Shown here: one piece after another, positions 1 to 9,818 of the stretch
How the letters are laid out: every line of letters begins with the position of its first letter
Position numbering within the stretch: the stretch's first letter is position 1
Origin: Neptunomonas antarctica
Lineage (GTDB): Bacteria > Pseudomonadota > Gammaproteobacteria > Pseudomonadales > Balneatricaceae
Direction of reading: 5' to 3'
DNA length: 64,000 nucleotides
Assembly: GCF_001305295.1 (NCBI RefSeq)
Contig: NZ_LJSI01000035.1
Coordinates: 1-64,000 of the forward strand
Translations under genes and position numbers: made by a program
The notes under the pieces: model-generated
What the model saw: the letters and a program-made list of their open reading frames with translations, nothing else
Databases searched by the model: none
What the model was told of the DNA's origin: nothing

Positions 1-370
1 AGCGGCTCAGGTTAGCCACGCTGACAATATAGTTGCCGTGGTTATGCATAGTTTTAGGAATAAACGCATTCGGCAGCTTAGTGGCTTTTTCACTGTTCTT
101 TAACAGGTAAAGCTCATCGTCGGTGACCGGCGTATCCAGCGGCGCACCGCGCTCTTTCCAGTCAGGAAACAGCTCATCCAGGGCACGCGATTCCACCACG
201 GCGCCGGAAAGAATATGCGCGCCCACTTCTGAGCCTTTCTCTACCACACACACGGTCAGTTCTTGTTCTTGCTCGTTTGCCATCTGCATCAGGCGACAGG
301 CAGCGGATAATCCTGCTGGGCCTGCCCCTACGATAACAACATCAAATTCCATCGATTCGCGTTCTGACAT
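1..370 (-). CDS. Electron transfer flavoprotein-ubiquinone oxidoreductase (N-terminal part)
   Basis: The gene runs off the left edge; only about the first 123 residues are present. The start is ATG at 370, preceded by a GAGGAG ribosome site. The N-terminus holds the dinucleotide-binding stretch VVIVGAGPAGLSAACRL, followed by VVEKGSEVGAHILSGAV, which is characteristic of ETF-QO. The family is a membrane-associated FAD and 4Fe-4S enzyme that passes electrons from reduced ETF to ubiquinone. It starts 13 bp after the acyl-CoA dehydrogenase stop, on the same strand, so the two are probably cotranscribed and functionally linked. EtfB and EtfA lie 60 kb away in this window. The iron-sulphur and quinone domains are outside the window and cannot be checked. 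Confidence 0.93.
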   Translation of the reverse strand, partial: MSERESMEFDVVIVGAGPAGLSAACRLMQMANEQEQELTVCVVEKGSEVGAHILSGAVVESRALDELFPDWKERGAPLDTPVTDDELYLLKNSEKATKLPNAFIPKTMHNHGNYIVSVANLSR

Positions 371-383
371 TTTGTCATTCTCC

Positions 384-2147
384 TCAGAACTGTTCTTCAT
401 CAAGTGCCATAATCGCTGCACTTCCGGCTGTCATTGCATGCAAGTGCATCGCTACACGTGGCAAGAAGTGTTCGCAATAGAAGCGCGCACTGACTTGCTT
501 GGCGGTTAAAAATGTCTGATCTGCATTTGGTTTCAAACTTAAGTCCAGTGCCTTGGCCGCGCTTTTAAGCATCAGCCAACCGCCGCATAAATATCCTAAA
601 GACATCATCAGGTTAACACCCACGGCCGACGCTTCGTCAGCATGATTAAGTAACCAGTTTACGCCATCACGCACCTGCTGTTCAGCGTCCTGCGCACTTT
701 TTAACGCAACTTGCAGTTCATTACTAACACGTAGCCTATTCAAGTCAACAGCCATCTCATCAAGCAAGCTAATCAGTGCGGCACCTTTATCCGTCAGAAT
801 TTTACGTCCAACCAGATCAAGCCCCTGAATACCGGTGGTTCCTTCATAAATAGGCAGAATACGCGCATCACAATAATGCTGCGCAGCACCGGTCTCTTCT
901 ATAAACCCCATTCCGCCATGCACTTGCACGCCTAACGAAGTTAACTCTTGCGCCAGCTCGGTCATCCAGCCTTTTACGATAGGTGTGTATAAATTAAGTC
1001 GCGCCTGATGATGAGCTATTTGGTCTCCTTCAGCGGCTTTCAACCTGTCACTTTCTGCTGCAGCAACATAGGTTAAAACACGCATAGCTTCAGTACCTGA
1101 TTTCATTAGCATCAGCATGCGGCGTACATCAGGATGCTTAATAATGGCAATGCGGCTGCCGTCACGCTGCGTACCCTGTATACGGTCTTTGGCATAAGAT
1201 AACGCTTGTTGATAAGCCCGTTCAGAAATCGCCAATCCCTGTAAACCCACACCCTGACGCGCATCGTTCATCATCGTAAACATGCACGCCAAACCGGTAT
1301 GTGGTTCACCGACCAGATACCCGATTGCACCACCATTATCGCCATAGCTCATGACGCAGGTAGGGCTGCCATGAATACCCATTTTATGCTCAAGTGAAAC
1401 GGCGCTGACATCATTACGCTCGCCTAAGAGCCCCTCTGAATTAACTAAAAACTTAGGCACTATAAATAATGAAATACCTTTAACGCCGATGGGCGCATCC
1501 GGTAAGCGCGCCAAAACAAGATGAACGATATTATCAGTCATCTGATGATCGCCCCAGGTAATGAAAATCTTTTGCCCAAAAATTCGGTAATGGCTTTCTT
1601 CAGGTATAGCCCGCGATTTTATCGCCGCCAAATCAGTGCCTGCATCAGACTCAGTCAGGTTCATGGTGGCAGTCCATTCACCGCTGATCATTTTTTCCAG
1701 ATAGGTCTTTTTCAATTGAGGAGAAGCATGCTCAGTCAGTGCTTCTACAGCGCCCTGCGTAAGTAATGGGCATAACGAAAATGCCATATTAGCAGACTGC
1801 CATATTTCCATGACGGCAGTGGATAAGGTGCGCGGCAAGCCTTGACCGCCAAGTTCAGGATCACCCGCCAGCGAAGGCCAACCACTGTCGACAAACTGCT
1901 GATAAGCCTCTTTAAAACCGGCGGTTTCCTGTACCCCTGCATCGGTGATGACTGCACCTGACTGATTACCAATTTGGTTTAATGGTGCAAGAATTTCACT
2001 TCCCAGCCTGGCGGCTTCATTCAAAATGGCATCGATCAGACCAGAATTTAACTCGTCTTGACCGAGATTTTCACATACCCGGGAGAATTCAACGACATGA
2101 TCCAGTACAAATTGGGCATCCTGACGGGGAAAATGGTAGTCGCTCAT
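384..2147 (-). CDS. Long acyl-CoA dehydrogenase (DmdC/FadE-like)
   Basis: A flavin acyl-CoA dehydrogenase of about 587 residues. The body contains the flavin-contact stretch MNLTESDAGTDL near residue 165 and the signature IYEGTTGIQ near 430, whose Glu is the expected catalytic base. A C-terminal extension of about 120 residues places it in the roughly 600-residue class annotated as 3-methylmercaptopropionyl-CoA dehydrogenase or long-chain acyl-CoA dehydrogenase; substrate cannot be told from sequence. I place the start at ATG 2147 because AGGAG lies 8 bases upstream; an in-frame GTG at 2156 overlaps that ribosome site. It precedes the ETF-QO gene by 13 bp, which fits electron delivery from this enzyme through ETF to quinone. 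Confidence 0.9.
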   Translation of the reverse strand: MSDYHFPRQDAQFVLDHVVEFSRVCENLGQDELNSGLIDAILNEAARLGSEILAPLNQIGNQSGAVITDAGVQETAGFKEAYQQFVDSGWPSLAGDPELGGQGLPRTLSTAVMEIWQSANMAFSLCPLLTQGAVEALTEHASPQLKKTYLEKMISGEWTATMNLTESDAGTDLAAIKSRAIPEESHYRIFGQKIFITWGDHQMTDNIVHLVLARLPDAPIGVKGISLFIVPKFLVNSEGLLGERNDVSAVSLEHKMGIHGSPTCVMSYGDNGGAIGYLVGEPHTGLACMFTMMNDARQGVGLQGLAISERAYQQALSYAKDRIQGTQRDGSRIAIIKHPDVRRMLMLMKSGTEAMRVLTYVAAAESDRLKAAEGDQIAHHQARLNLYTPIVKGWMTELAQELTSLGVQVHGGMGFIEETGAAQHYCDARILPIYEGTTGIQGLDLVGRKILTDKGAALISLLDEMAVDLNRLRVSNELQVALKSAQDAEQQVRDGVNWLLNHADEASAVGVNLMMSLGYLCGGWLMLKSAAKALDLSLKPNADQTFLTAKQVSARFYCEHFLPRVAMHLHAMTAGSAAIMALDEEQF

Positions 2148-2339
2148 AATAATCACTCCTGCGCCCTGTTTATTTTACCGAGCTTTTATTGTTCTTTTTG
2201 AATGCTGAAATGATTACTCAGATACTAATAATCAACAATGACAATTACGCCCTATTGTTTTAACAATATGGGTCAGCGGCATTATAAACCCAGTCAATAC
2301 AGTCAAAAAATCAACCAAAAATAACGATATACACACCTT

Positions 2340-3401
2340 CTATTTTCTATCAAATTGATGACAATAAACGTCACTCTTACGGTATTCACCGGGTGTCATA
2401 TGCGTCCATTTTTTGAATGAACGGAAAAATGCGGAGGGTTCATCAAAGCCCATCAAACCTGCGACATCATTGATGGATAACTGTGGTGAATTCATATAAT
2501 TGATGGCACCTTCTTTACGACAATCATCCTTAATTTTCTGGTAAGACGTACCTTCTTCAAGTAAGCGGCGGCGTAATGTGGAAACCGACATATGCAACAC
2601 ATGAGCAACCTCATCTGCGCTGGGCAGATCCCGGCTAAAGTCTTTACCAATAATCGCCATCACTTGAGATTTCAGACTTTTATCGTCATCCACCATCACA
2701 TGTAATTGAAACGGTGCCGTCTTCAGGAAGCCCTTCATGGTATCTTCAGTCTGTATTACAGGGTAATCCAGATAGCGCGCCGGAAAAACCAACGCATTAT
2801 CATGCTGATTAAACCTTATCTCAGAGCGAAACAAGGTTCGATAATAATCGGCGTCTTCGGGTTCTGGAAACGTAAAGTAGGCGGCTTTAAGCTCCAACCG
2901 CGTTCCGATTAGCCAGCTGGTAAAGTGCTGCCACACCGACAATGAGGTACGAATACTATCTGCAGGCTCGTTTTCCAGTAACGCCTTAAACTGCTCATCA
3001 TTGAGTTCTTGAGTCGGAGCAAAGGATATTTTGGCATAACGACCGCGACGTAACAGCACCGGCTTGATGCTTGATCCTCTGCAAATCTCATAAAAATCAC
3101 TGCATCGCCACATCACGCGCTCCAGTGTTTTACAGTGCAAAATAGCGTGGCACATCATCCGAAAAGTACCATTAGGCACCTTGCCGCTGCTAATCATACC
3201 AAACGATTCATCCTGCGTTATCCAGATAATACGCTGATAAAGTTGCCAGAATTTATGTGCGGGCAATTCGATTTGACCTTCAATTTCATCGGCGCTAATA
3301 CCCACATGCTCAAGCAGACTTTTAACCTGATAACCCTGTGATTCTGCATGCCTAAGTAGATGTTTTACATAGCCATTTGGCACGGTGATTTTACGCTCCA
3401 T
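2340..3401 (-). CDS. AraC-family regulator, arabinose-binding-like N-terminal domain
   Basis: A protein of 353 residues with the long N-terminal ligand domain (about 20-215) seen in OruR/ArgR-type AraC regulators and a C-terminal double helix-turn-helix (about 255-345). The second helix region shows ISINDVAGLMGFDEPSAFFRSF-like spacing typical of the family, ending in TPGEYRK. It is transcribed divergently from the DUF1302-DUF1329 pair, which it most likely controls, across a 326-bp intergenic region with a nested inverted repeat. Such regulators often sense lipids, sterols or amino acids; the ligand here is unknown. Confidence 0.88.
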   Translation of the reverse strand: MERKITVPNGYVKHLLRHAESQGYQVKSLLEHVGISADEIEGQIELPAHKFWQLYQRIIWITQDESFGMISSGKVPNGTFRMMCHAILHCKTLERVMWRCSDFYEICRGSSIKPVLLRRGRYAKISFAPTQELNDEQFKALLENEPADSIRTSLSVWQHFTSWLIGTRLELKAAYFTFPEPEDADYYRTLFRSEIRFNQHDNALVFPARYLDYPVIQTEDTMKGFLKTAPFQLHVMVDDDKSLKSQVMAIIGKDFSRDLPSADEVAHVLHMSVSTLRRRLLEEGTSYQKIKDDCRKEGAINYMNSPQLSINDVAGLMGFDEPSAFFRSFKKWTHMTPGEYRKSDVYCHQFDRK

Positions 3402-3457
3402 GATACCCCCCTACGGATTCTATCCGCTTATTATTATCATTTTTGTCACTGTTTCCA

Positions 3458-3500
3458 GACAAAAGATAAACTACTAAGTTTATCTGCGCCCTCTTTTGTC
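3458..3500. promoter_or_regulatory. Nested inverted repeat between araC-type gene and DUF1302 gene
   Basis: Inner arms AGATAAACT (3464-3472) and AGTTTATCT (3477-3485) are perfect complements with a 4-base spacer. Outer arms GACAAAAG (3458-3465) and CTTTTGTC (3493-3500) are also perfect. The element is 57 bp upstream of the AraC-type start and about 230 bp upstream of the DUF1302 start. It could be an operator for the AraC protein or a structured leader. The rest of the 3402-3727 gap is AT-rich and probably contains the divergent promoters; I see no gene in it. Confidence 0.45.
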
Positions 3501-3727
3501 AGTCAATCTGGCGTGAATTGTTATTGTTGTAATGAGTGACAGTGTAGATGATTCATCTGCAAACAATACTGTTGTAATGATTTTTTAAGTTCAACAAGTT
3601 AGCTTGAAAAAAATTTTAATTACACAGTATTTAGTGCTCATATTTCAATAAATGACTTCTATACTAATATATAAGATTTAGCATAACTAAGCCGCCGCTA
3701 AAACAATAACAATGCAAGGTGAACGAA

Positions 3728-5506
3728 ATGGTAATAGAAACCAACGGAGTACCTAAAAGTACTCAGCTACTCCCACAAAGACTTAAACGTCAACTTCTAC
3801 CCGCATTATTAGCGGCCACCATCGCAGGACAGGCTTATGGTGTTGAATTCCAATTAGGAGAAGTTGAAGGACGCTTTGACTCACAACTTTCAGTAGGAGC
3901 CAGCTGGCGTCTTAAGGACGCTGATTCAAACTTGATCTCGGAACCCAACGGCGGGACAGGGGCAGGTTCAGGGAGTTTTGACGACGGCAACCAGAACTTT
4001 GAGCAGGGTGAAGCTTTTTCTAAAATTTTTAAAGGCACCCATGAACTCAGGCTCACTTATGAAAACTTTGGCGCTTTCGTCCGGGGTAAGTACTGGGCTG
4101 ATTTCGAACTGAAAAATGGTAAGCGATCCCACGGCCATACCGAAAACAGCTATGCCGCCGATGCAACACTAAACGATGATAGTTTTAACGACTATGCCAA
4201 ATTTTCCGGCGCAGAAATTCTTGATGCCTATGTCTATGGATACTTTGATTTAGGCAATATGCCTCTTGATGTCCGCTTAGGTCGTCAGGTGGTCAACTGG
4301 GGTGAAAGCACCTTTATACAAGGTGGCATCAACGTGATTAATCCGTTTGATGTCAGCGCGTTTCGTCGACCGGGTTCAGAAATAAAAGAAGGGTTATTAC
4401 CGGTTAATATGGCATTTGCTTCTCTGGGCGTAACCGACAACCTCAGCCTGGAAGCTTTTTATCAGCTCAGTTGGGAGCCTACGGTTGAAGATGGCTGCGG
4501 TACTTACTTTTCGGCAAATGATTTTGCCGCCGAAGGCTGTAATGGTATTCGCGTAAACCAAGGAGCACTCAATGGCATCGCAGACAGTACTTATTATAAT
4601 AGTACCCCCTATGTTGTGCAGCGAAATGCGAACGGTAAACGTGATGCGAAGGATGGAGGGCAGTTTGGTTTTGCCTTACGCTACTTAGCTGAAGACCTTA
4701 ATAACACTGAATTTGGTCTTTTCTTTGCCAAATATCATAGCCGGCTGCCCATTATCAGTGGTGTAAAAACGCCCGATGGTAACCCTTTTAATTCTGAGTA
4801 TTTCGTTGAATACCCGGAAGATATAAAAATGCTGGGCGTCAGCTGGAATACCAATATTGGCGAACTCGCCTGGTCGGGTGAAGTCAGCCATAAACGTGAC
4901 GTTCCGATTCAGCTGAACGGACCTATGCTGGTTGCATCTATGCTAACGCTCGGTACTCAAACAGGAAATCCGGCTAACGACAGAGTTAGTTCTGCAGCGC
5001 TCGGTGAAGATATTCAAGGGTATAATTCTTTTGATGTTACCCAGGCGCAGACTACCCTGATTAAAACCGTTAATCATGTGATGGGCGCTAGCCGTCTGGC
5101 TCTGATAGGTGAACTGGGGTGGACACACATCCACGATTTCGATGAAGGCACTACTGCCTTAAAATATGGCCGTAGCGGCGTGTTTGGCTACACCACGGCA
5201 GATGATGACGGTTTCGTTACACAAAACTCTGTCGGCTACGTTGCCAGAGCTTTACTGAGTTACCCGAACGCATTTTCTGGTGTAAATTTAACACCTCAAG
5301 TCAGCTTTAAGCACGGCATTAGTGGTTATGGTCCACAACCCGGTGCCGCCTTTAACGAAGGCCAAAAGTCTATAAATCTCAGCTTACAAGCTGACTATCT
5401 CGAACGTTACTCAGCTCAGGTGTCTTATACCAACTTCTTCGGCGGTGACTATAACGAGCTTCAAGACCGTGATTTCATCTCGTTAAGTACCTCTATCGCT
5501 TTCTAA
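3728..5506 (+). CDS. DUF1302 family outer-membrane-type protein
   Basis: About 592 residues. It has an N-terminal export signal (basic stretch around RLKRQL, then a hydrophobic run ending near GQAYG), followed by a long beta-rich body. The opening VEFQLGEVEGRFDSQLSVGASW and the C-terminal aromatic end (SLSTSIAF) are typical of DUF1302 proteins, which are thought to be beta-barrels in the outer membrane. Start chosen at ATG 3728, with AAGGTG ahead; a GTG at 3719 overlaps that site. The DUF1329 gene follows after 28 bp. In pseudomonads such pairs occur near lipid, sterol or hydrocarbon metabolism, so a role in hydrophobic substrate handling is inferred, not shown. Confidence 0.88.
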   Translation: MVIETNGVPKSTQLLPQRLKRQLLPALLAATIAGQAYGVEFQLGEVEGRFDSQLSVGASWRLKDADSNLISEPNGGTGAGSGSFDDGNQNFEQGEAFSKIFKGTHELRLTYENFGAFVRGKYWADFELKNGKRSHGHTENSYAADATLNDDSFNDYAKFSGAEILDAYVYGYFDLGNMPLDVRLGRQVVNWGESTFIQGGINVINPFDVSAFRRPGSEIKEGLLPVNMAFASLGVTDNLSLEAFYQLSWEPTVEDGCGTYFSANDFAAEGCNGIRVNQGALNGIADSTYYNSTPYVVQRNANGKRDAKDGGQFGFALRYLAEDLNNTEFGLFFAKYHSRLPIISGVKTPDGNPFNSEYFVEYPEDIKMLGVSWNTNIGELAWSGEVSHKRDVPIQLNGPMLVASMLTLGTQTGNPANDRVSSAALGEDIQGYNSFDVTQAQTTLIKTVNHVMGASRLALIGELGWTHIHDFDEGTTALKYGRSGVFGYTTADDDGFVTQNSVGYVARALLSYPNAFSGVNLTPQVSFKHGISGYGPQPGAAFNEGQKSINLSLQADYLERYSAQVSYTNFFGGDYNELQDRDFISLSTSIAF

Positions 5507-5534
5507 TTAATCAGCGTGAACATGGAGCAATAAC

Positions 5535-6884
5535 ATGACAATAAATCCAAAAACACTGCTGATAACATCGGCACTGGCATTTTCAATCAGCAGTATCGTT
5601 CATGCCGGTGTTTCAGTTGAAGAAGCCGCTCGGTTAGGTCAGGATTTGACACCGATCGGCGCTGAAAAGGCGGGTAACTCCGCAGGTACTATTCCAGCCT
5701 GGAGCGGTGGTTTAAGCACATCGGCTGATCGTTATACTGACCCGTATGCCGGAGAACAACCGCTGTTCACCATCACGGCAAAAAACGCTGATCAATATAA
5801 AGATCAGCTAACACCAGGCCAGTTAGCGATGCTATCAAAGTATGCTGACACATTTAAAATGAATGTGTATCCAACGCATCGCTCAGCAGCCTTGCCACAA
5901 AAAATGTATAGCGCGATTGCGACAAACGCAACCAACGCAGAATTGAAAGACGAAGGAAATGGCATTTCCGGCTTTACCGAAGTGGTTCCTTTCCCCATTC
6001 CAAATGATGGACTGGAAGTGATTTGGAACCACATGACCCGCTATCGCGGTGGTTCTCTGGAACGCGATTTTGTACAAGTGCCGGTACAGTCCAACGGGGC
6101 TTTCACGGCAGTAAAGATTAATGAAAAAATGGCATGGCCTACTTATCTGTCAGAGGCTTACGATCCAAAATCGGATAACAACATTTTGTTTTATTTCGTA
6201 CAAAAAGTTGAAGCGCCTGCACGTTTAACCGGTAACGTACTTCTGGTTCACGAAACCATGAACCAGATTACTCAACCGCGTCAGGCCTGGACTTACAATG
6301 CAGGGCAACGCCGTGTACGGCGCGCACCGCAAATTGCCTATGATGCACCGGGTACAGCGACAGATGGCCAACGCACCACCGATAACCTTGATATGTTTAA
6401 TGGTGCACCAGATCGCTACAACTGGAATCTGGTCGGCAAACAGGAACTCTATATTCCTTATAACAGCTTTAAACTAGCGGACAGAGGCTTGAAGTATGAG
6501 GATATTTTACAAGCAGGTCATTTAAACCCGGAACTCACACGTTACGAACTACACCGCGTATGGAAAGTGGAAGCCTCTTTAAAAGAAGGCTCACGCCATA
6601 TTTATGCTAAACGTACTTTTTATATTGATGAAGATACGTGGCAAGCAGCTGTTGTAGATCATTATGATGGCCGTGGCGAACTCTGGCGCGTAGGAGAACA
6701 GCATGAGCTGCAATATAGAGACGCTAATGTTCCATGGACCGCTGCTGAAATGCTGTATGACCTTCAATCAGGTCGTTATTTAGCGGGAAGCCTGACCAAT
6801 GAAGAAGGTATCGGTTTTGACTTCACTAAGCGCTTTAAACATAACGATTTCACACCTCAGGCAATACGCCGCATGGGTAAATAA
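5535..6884 (+). CDS. DUF1329 family exported protein
   Basis: 449 residues with a cleavable-type signal peptide (hydrophobic run near residues 8-20, then SSIVHAG). The mature start, with SVEEAARLGQDLTPIGAEKAG and IPAWSGGL, is the hallmark of DUF1329. These proteins have a LolB/LolA-like fold and accompany DUF1302 barrels. The order DUF1302 then DUF1329 and the 28-bp spacing indicate one operon, closed by a clear terminator. The function of the pair is unknown; transport of lipid-like molecules is the usual proposal. Confidence 0.9.
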   Translation: MTINPKTLLITSALAFSISSIVHAGVSVEEAARLGQDLTPIGAEKAGNSAGTIPAWSGGLSTSADRYTDPYAGEQPLFTITAKNADQYKDQLTPGQLAMLSKYADTFKMNVYPTHRSAALPQKMYSAIATNATNAELKDEGNGISGFTEVVPFPIPNDGLEVIWNHMTRYRGGSLERDFVQVPVQSNGAFTAVKINEKMAWPTYLSEAYDPKSDNNILFYFVQKVEAPARLTGNVLLVHETMNQITQPRQAWTYNAGQRRVRRAPQIAYDAPGTATDGQRTTDNLDMFNGAPDRYNWNLVGKQELYIPYNSFKLADRGLKYEDILQAGHLNPELTRYELHRVWKVEASLKEGSRHIYAKRTFYIDEDTWQAAVVDHYDGRGELWRVGEQHELQYRDANVPWTAAEMLYDLQSGRYLAGSLTNEEGIGFDFTKRFKHNDFTPQAIRRMGK

Positions 6885-6894
6885 AAAGTAAGTT

Positions 6895-6925
6895 AAAAGC
6901 CCTGACAATGTCAGGGCTTTTCGTT
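6895..6925 (+). terminator. Rho-independent terminator after DUF1329 gene
   Basis: Arms AAAAGCCCTGA (6895-6905) and TCAGGGCTTTT (6911-6921) pair perfectly around the loop CAATG, and the T-rich end follows. It lies 10 bp past the DUF1329 stop. It may also serve as a weak barrier to the opposite strand. Confidence 0.85.
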
Positions 6926-7010
6926 TCGCTATCACTGTCTAGGAGTTAACTGCGTTACAACATCCTTGAAAAAAAGGGCCATACTCTCACCGCCCTCCGC
7001 TGGTAATACT

Positions 7011-9818
7011 TTATGTTTTACTGGCAGCCAAATTGAAATCATCAACTTGTGATAGCTCTAACGGTTTAGCGTAAAAGTAACCCTGAATTTCATCGCATCC
7101 TCTGGATTTCAAAAAAGTCACCTGCTCTACAGACTCCGCACCTTCGGCAATAACCTTAATATCCAAAGCATGAGACATAGTAATTACCGTTTGAACAATC
7201 GCCTGATCATCAGGGTCGTTAACAATATCCTGTACAAAACTACGATCAATTTTTACATAATCAATCGGCATTTTTTTCAAGTAACTTAATGAAGAATATC
7301 CGATACCAAAATCATCAATAGCAATCGTTGCACCCAGGTGGCGTAAAGCCGAAAGCTGAACCAGTGTGTTTTCAAAAGAGTCAATCAGTGCCGTTTCAGT
7401 AACTTCAACTGTTATTAAAGCTACATTCAACTGACCGTTACCATCCATGTCGCGCAGGGTATTAACCCAGCTATCACTTTTAAACTGTTTTGCAGAAATA
7501 TTAATCGCAACATTGGCGTGCCTGAGCTTGACTGATTGCTGCTTATCCTTTGTTACACACTTAATAACCCAATCTGTGATGTTTTCTATCTCCGTTGACT
7601 CCTCTGCAATAGGAATAAACTCCGCAGGTGAAACCATACCCAATCCTTTACTATCCCAGCGCAACAGTGCTTCATAACCCGTAATGACACCTTTATGTGG
7701 ATCTACTTTCGGTTGATAGACAAGCCGGTACTCTGCATTATCAATGGCTGAACGCAGCGCATTTTTTACGGCAATCAATCGCTGGTTTTTTTCGTTAATA
7801 CTAAAATTAAAAAATGAAAAGCGCCCACGGCCCAGTTCTTTCGCATGATACATAGCGGCATCGGCATGCTTGAGTAATAAATCAATATCGCTGCCATCCC
7901 TCGGAAAAACAGCAATCCCTATACTGCAGCCAATTACAAGGTCGGCACCTTCAATGCAATAAGGCTCACTTAATTTTTTAACAATCTGACAAGCCGATGC
8001 AGCCAACCCAGCATCGCTCACGTTACCCGGCATCAAAATAGTAAATTCATCACCACCTAAGCGACTCACGACATCCATAGCACGCGTGCCTTGCACTAGC
8101 CTATCAGCAACCATTTTCAGCAGAAGATCACCAAAATCATGCCCTTGGGAGTCATTCACTTCCTTGAAAAAATCAAGATCAATAAATAACACACCAAAAG
8201 ATTTACCATACCTTTCAGTATACTCGGCGGCATCTATCAGATGATTTTTAAAAGACTCGCGATTGTGCAACCCAGTTAATGAATCCCTGAATGCCAACCT
8301 TGCCAGGTTCTGACGAGCCTCTTTTTCCTGGGTGATATCTTGAGAAATGCCGATGTATCCGGTTATTTCACCATCTCGATTATTAATTGAGTTGATAGAA
8401 AGGCGCTCAAAATATTCTTCACCATTCTTCCTGTGATTGATAATCTCTCCTATCCAATGCCCCTTATCAAATAATGACAGCCACATCTCCTGATAAGTCT
8501 CTGTGTTCGTTTCACATAACGTAATGAAATCAGAACCTTTACCGACAACCTCTTTTTTACTGTACCCGGTAACATTCTCAAATGACTGATTGACATCAAT
8601 AATACGACGCTCTTCGTCCATAATAACAATAGTGTCGACCGCGTTTTCAAAAATGCTTTTCGATATATTAAGAAGATTTTCAGTTTGCTCCTGTTCCGAC
8701 AAATCAGTTGCCATCGTGCAGATCGCATAAGCAAGTTTATCAGTGTCATAAAGAGGAAATTTCACCATAAACAGGTGACGTATTTCATTATGATAAGTAA
8801 ATGACACCCGCTTACTCAGTGCTTCGCCCGTTTCCAGCACCTCTGCATCATATCGGGTAAACTTTTCAGCTTCATCACAAGGCAATATATTAAAAACCGT
8901 TTGATTAGTAGCGAGTTCAACCGAGGGAAAAGCTGCTTTAAAGCGATCATTGACCATTAAATATTGGCCATTTACATCTTTAATATAAACCATCGACGGG
9001 ATATTTCTGAGAATACTGTCTAATTCCTTATGGCGGCTCACAAGCTCTTTATGATCTTCTTCAATCTTCCCTGCCATGAAGTCCATCGCGCCAGCAATTT
9101 CAGATAATTCATCCTTACCGGTAAAAGAGAGCCGTGTATGAAACTCACCCTCTGCTATTCTTTGCGCGGCAGTAATAATAATGGCAAGGCGTCGGTTAAC
9201 CGATTTTTGAAAACCCAACCAAAATAATCCTCCCATTAATGCTAGTAAAAATGTGGCTTGCCAAAAAAACCAATCCATTTCACTAAGTAGTTCCGACTGC
9301 CGCACACTAAGATCGACTTCAATAACCAACAAGCCCCAACGGGAATCTCTTATCCCTTCACTGCCAAGAATATGTATCGGGGCAATTCCATAAAGAGAGT
9401 TCTCAACACTCCGACTTTCATAAAGTTTTCGCGTCCTCTTTACTAATACATCCTCCATCATATTTTTTGCTGCATGTAACGTGAGTTCTGAATAATGTCG
9501 TCCTTGATCAGCCAGTTGCGACGAAGCCACTGCTCTCAATTGATCATCAAATACAATCAGGTGCATAACCTCTTCCTTTACGCTGTTAGCTGCTACCTCG
9601 CGCTTCATACCATCCACATCATCGTTTCTGAGCATATACTCGATACTTCCCTGCAATCGATTCATTGTTGAAATAATATCAAGACGGGAATGCTCCAGCA
9701 TGATCGACTCAAACTGAGGGCGCAGTACAAAATAATTAAATGAGACCAAGACGCACGATAGAGTCATGATGAGCAATAAAATGCTGCGTTGTAATGAAAT
9801 ACGAGTAAATAAAATCAT
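7011..9818 (-). CDS. Membrane HAMP-PAS-PAS-GGDEF-EAL protein
   Basis: 935 residues. Order: membrane segment (about 10-31), periplasmic sensor region to about 185, second membrane segment (about 186-206), HAMP (about 206-258), two PAS regions (about 265-380 and 388-505), GGDEF (about 510-670) and EAL (about 685-930). The cyclase motif is canonical (RLGGDEF). The phosphodiesterase domain keeps EALLRW and DDFGIGYSSL, so both halves could be active. The ATG overlaps the last 4 bases of the upstream binding-protein gene, which implies translational coupling. I infer a sensor in which the periplasmic binding lipoprotein supplies the signal. Whether it makes or degrades c-di-GMP overall is not predictable. 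Confidence 0.92.
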   Translation of the reverse strand: MILFTRISLQRSILLLIMTLSCVLVSFNYFVLRPQFESIMLEHSRLDIISTMNRLQGSIEYMLRNDDVDGMKREVAANSVKEEVMHLIVFDDQLRAVASSQLADQGRHYSELTLHAAKNMMEDVLVKRTRKLYESRSVENSLYGIAPIHILGSEGIRDSRWGLLVIEVDLSVRQSELLSEMDWFFWQATFLLALMGGLFWLGFQKSVNRRLAIIITAAQRIAEGEFHTRLSFTGKDELSEIAGAMDFMAGKIEEDHKELVSRHKELDSILRNIPSMVYIKDVNGQYLMVNDRFKAAFPSVELATNQTVFNILPCDEAEKFTRYDAEVLETGEALSKRVSFTYHNEIRHLFMVKFPLYDTDKLAYAICTMATDLSEQEQTENLLNISKSIFENAVDTIVIMDEERRIIDVNQSFENVTGYSKKEVVGKGSDFITLCETNTETYQEMWLSLFDKGHWIGEIINHRKNGEEYFERLSINSINNRDGEITGYIGISQDITQEKEARQNLARLAFRDSLTGLHNRESFKNHLIDAAEYTERYGKSFGVLFIDLDFFKEVNDSQGHDFGDLLLKMVADRLVQGTRAMDVVSRLGGDEFTILMPGNVSDAGLAASACQIVKKLSEPYCIEGADLVIGCSIGIAVFPRDGSDIDLLLKHADAAMYHAKELGRGRFSFFNFSINEKNQRLIAVKNALRSAIDNAEYRLVYQPKVDPHKGVITGYEALLRWDSKGLGMVSPAEFIPIAEESTEIENITDWVIKCVTKDKQQSVKLRHANVAINISAKQFKSDSWVNTLRDMDGNGQLNVALITVEVTETALIDSFENTLVQLSALRHLGATIAIDDFGIGYSSLSYLKKMPIDYVKIDRSFVQDIVNDPDDQAIVQTVITMSHALDIKVIAEGAESVEQVTFLKSRGCDEIQGYFYAKPLELSQVDDFNLAASKT

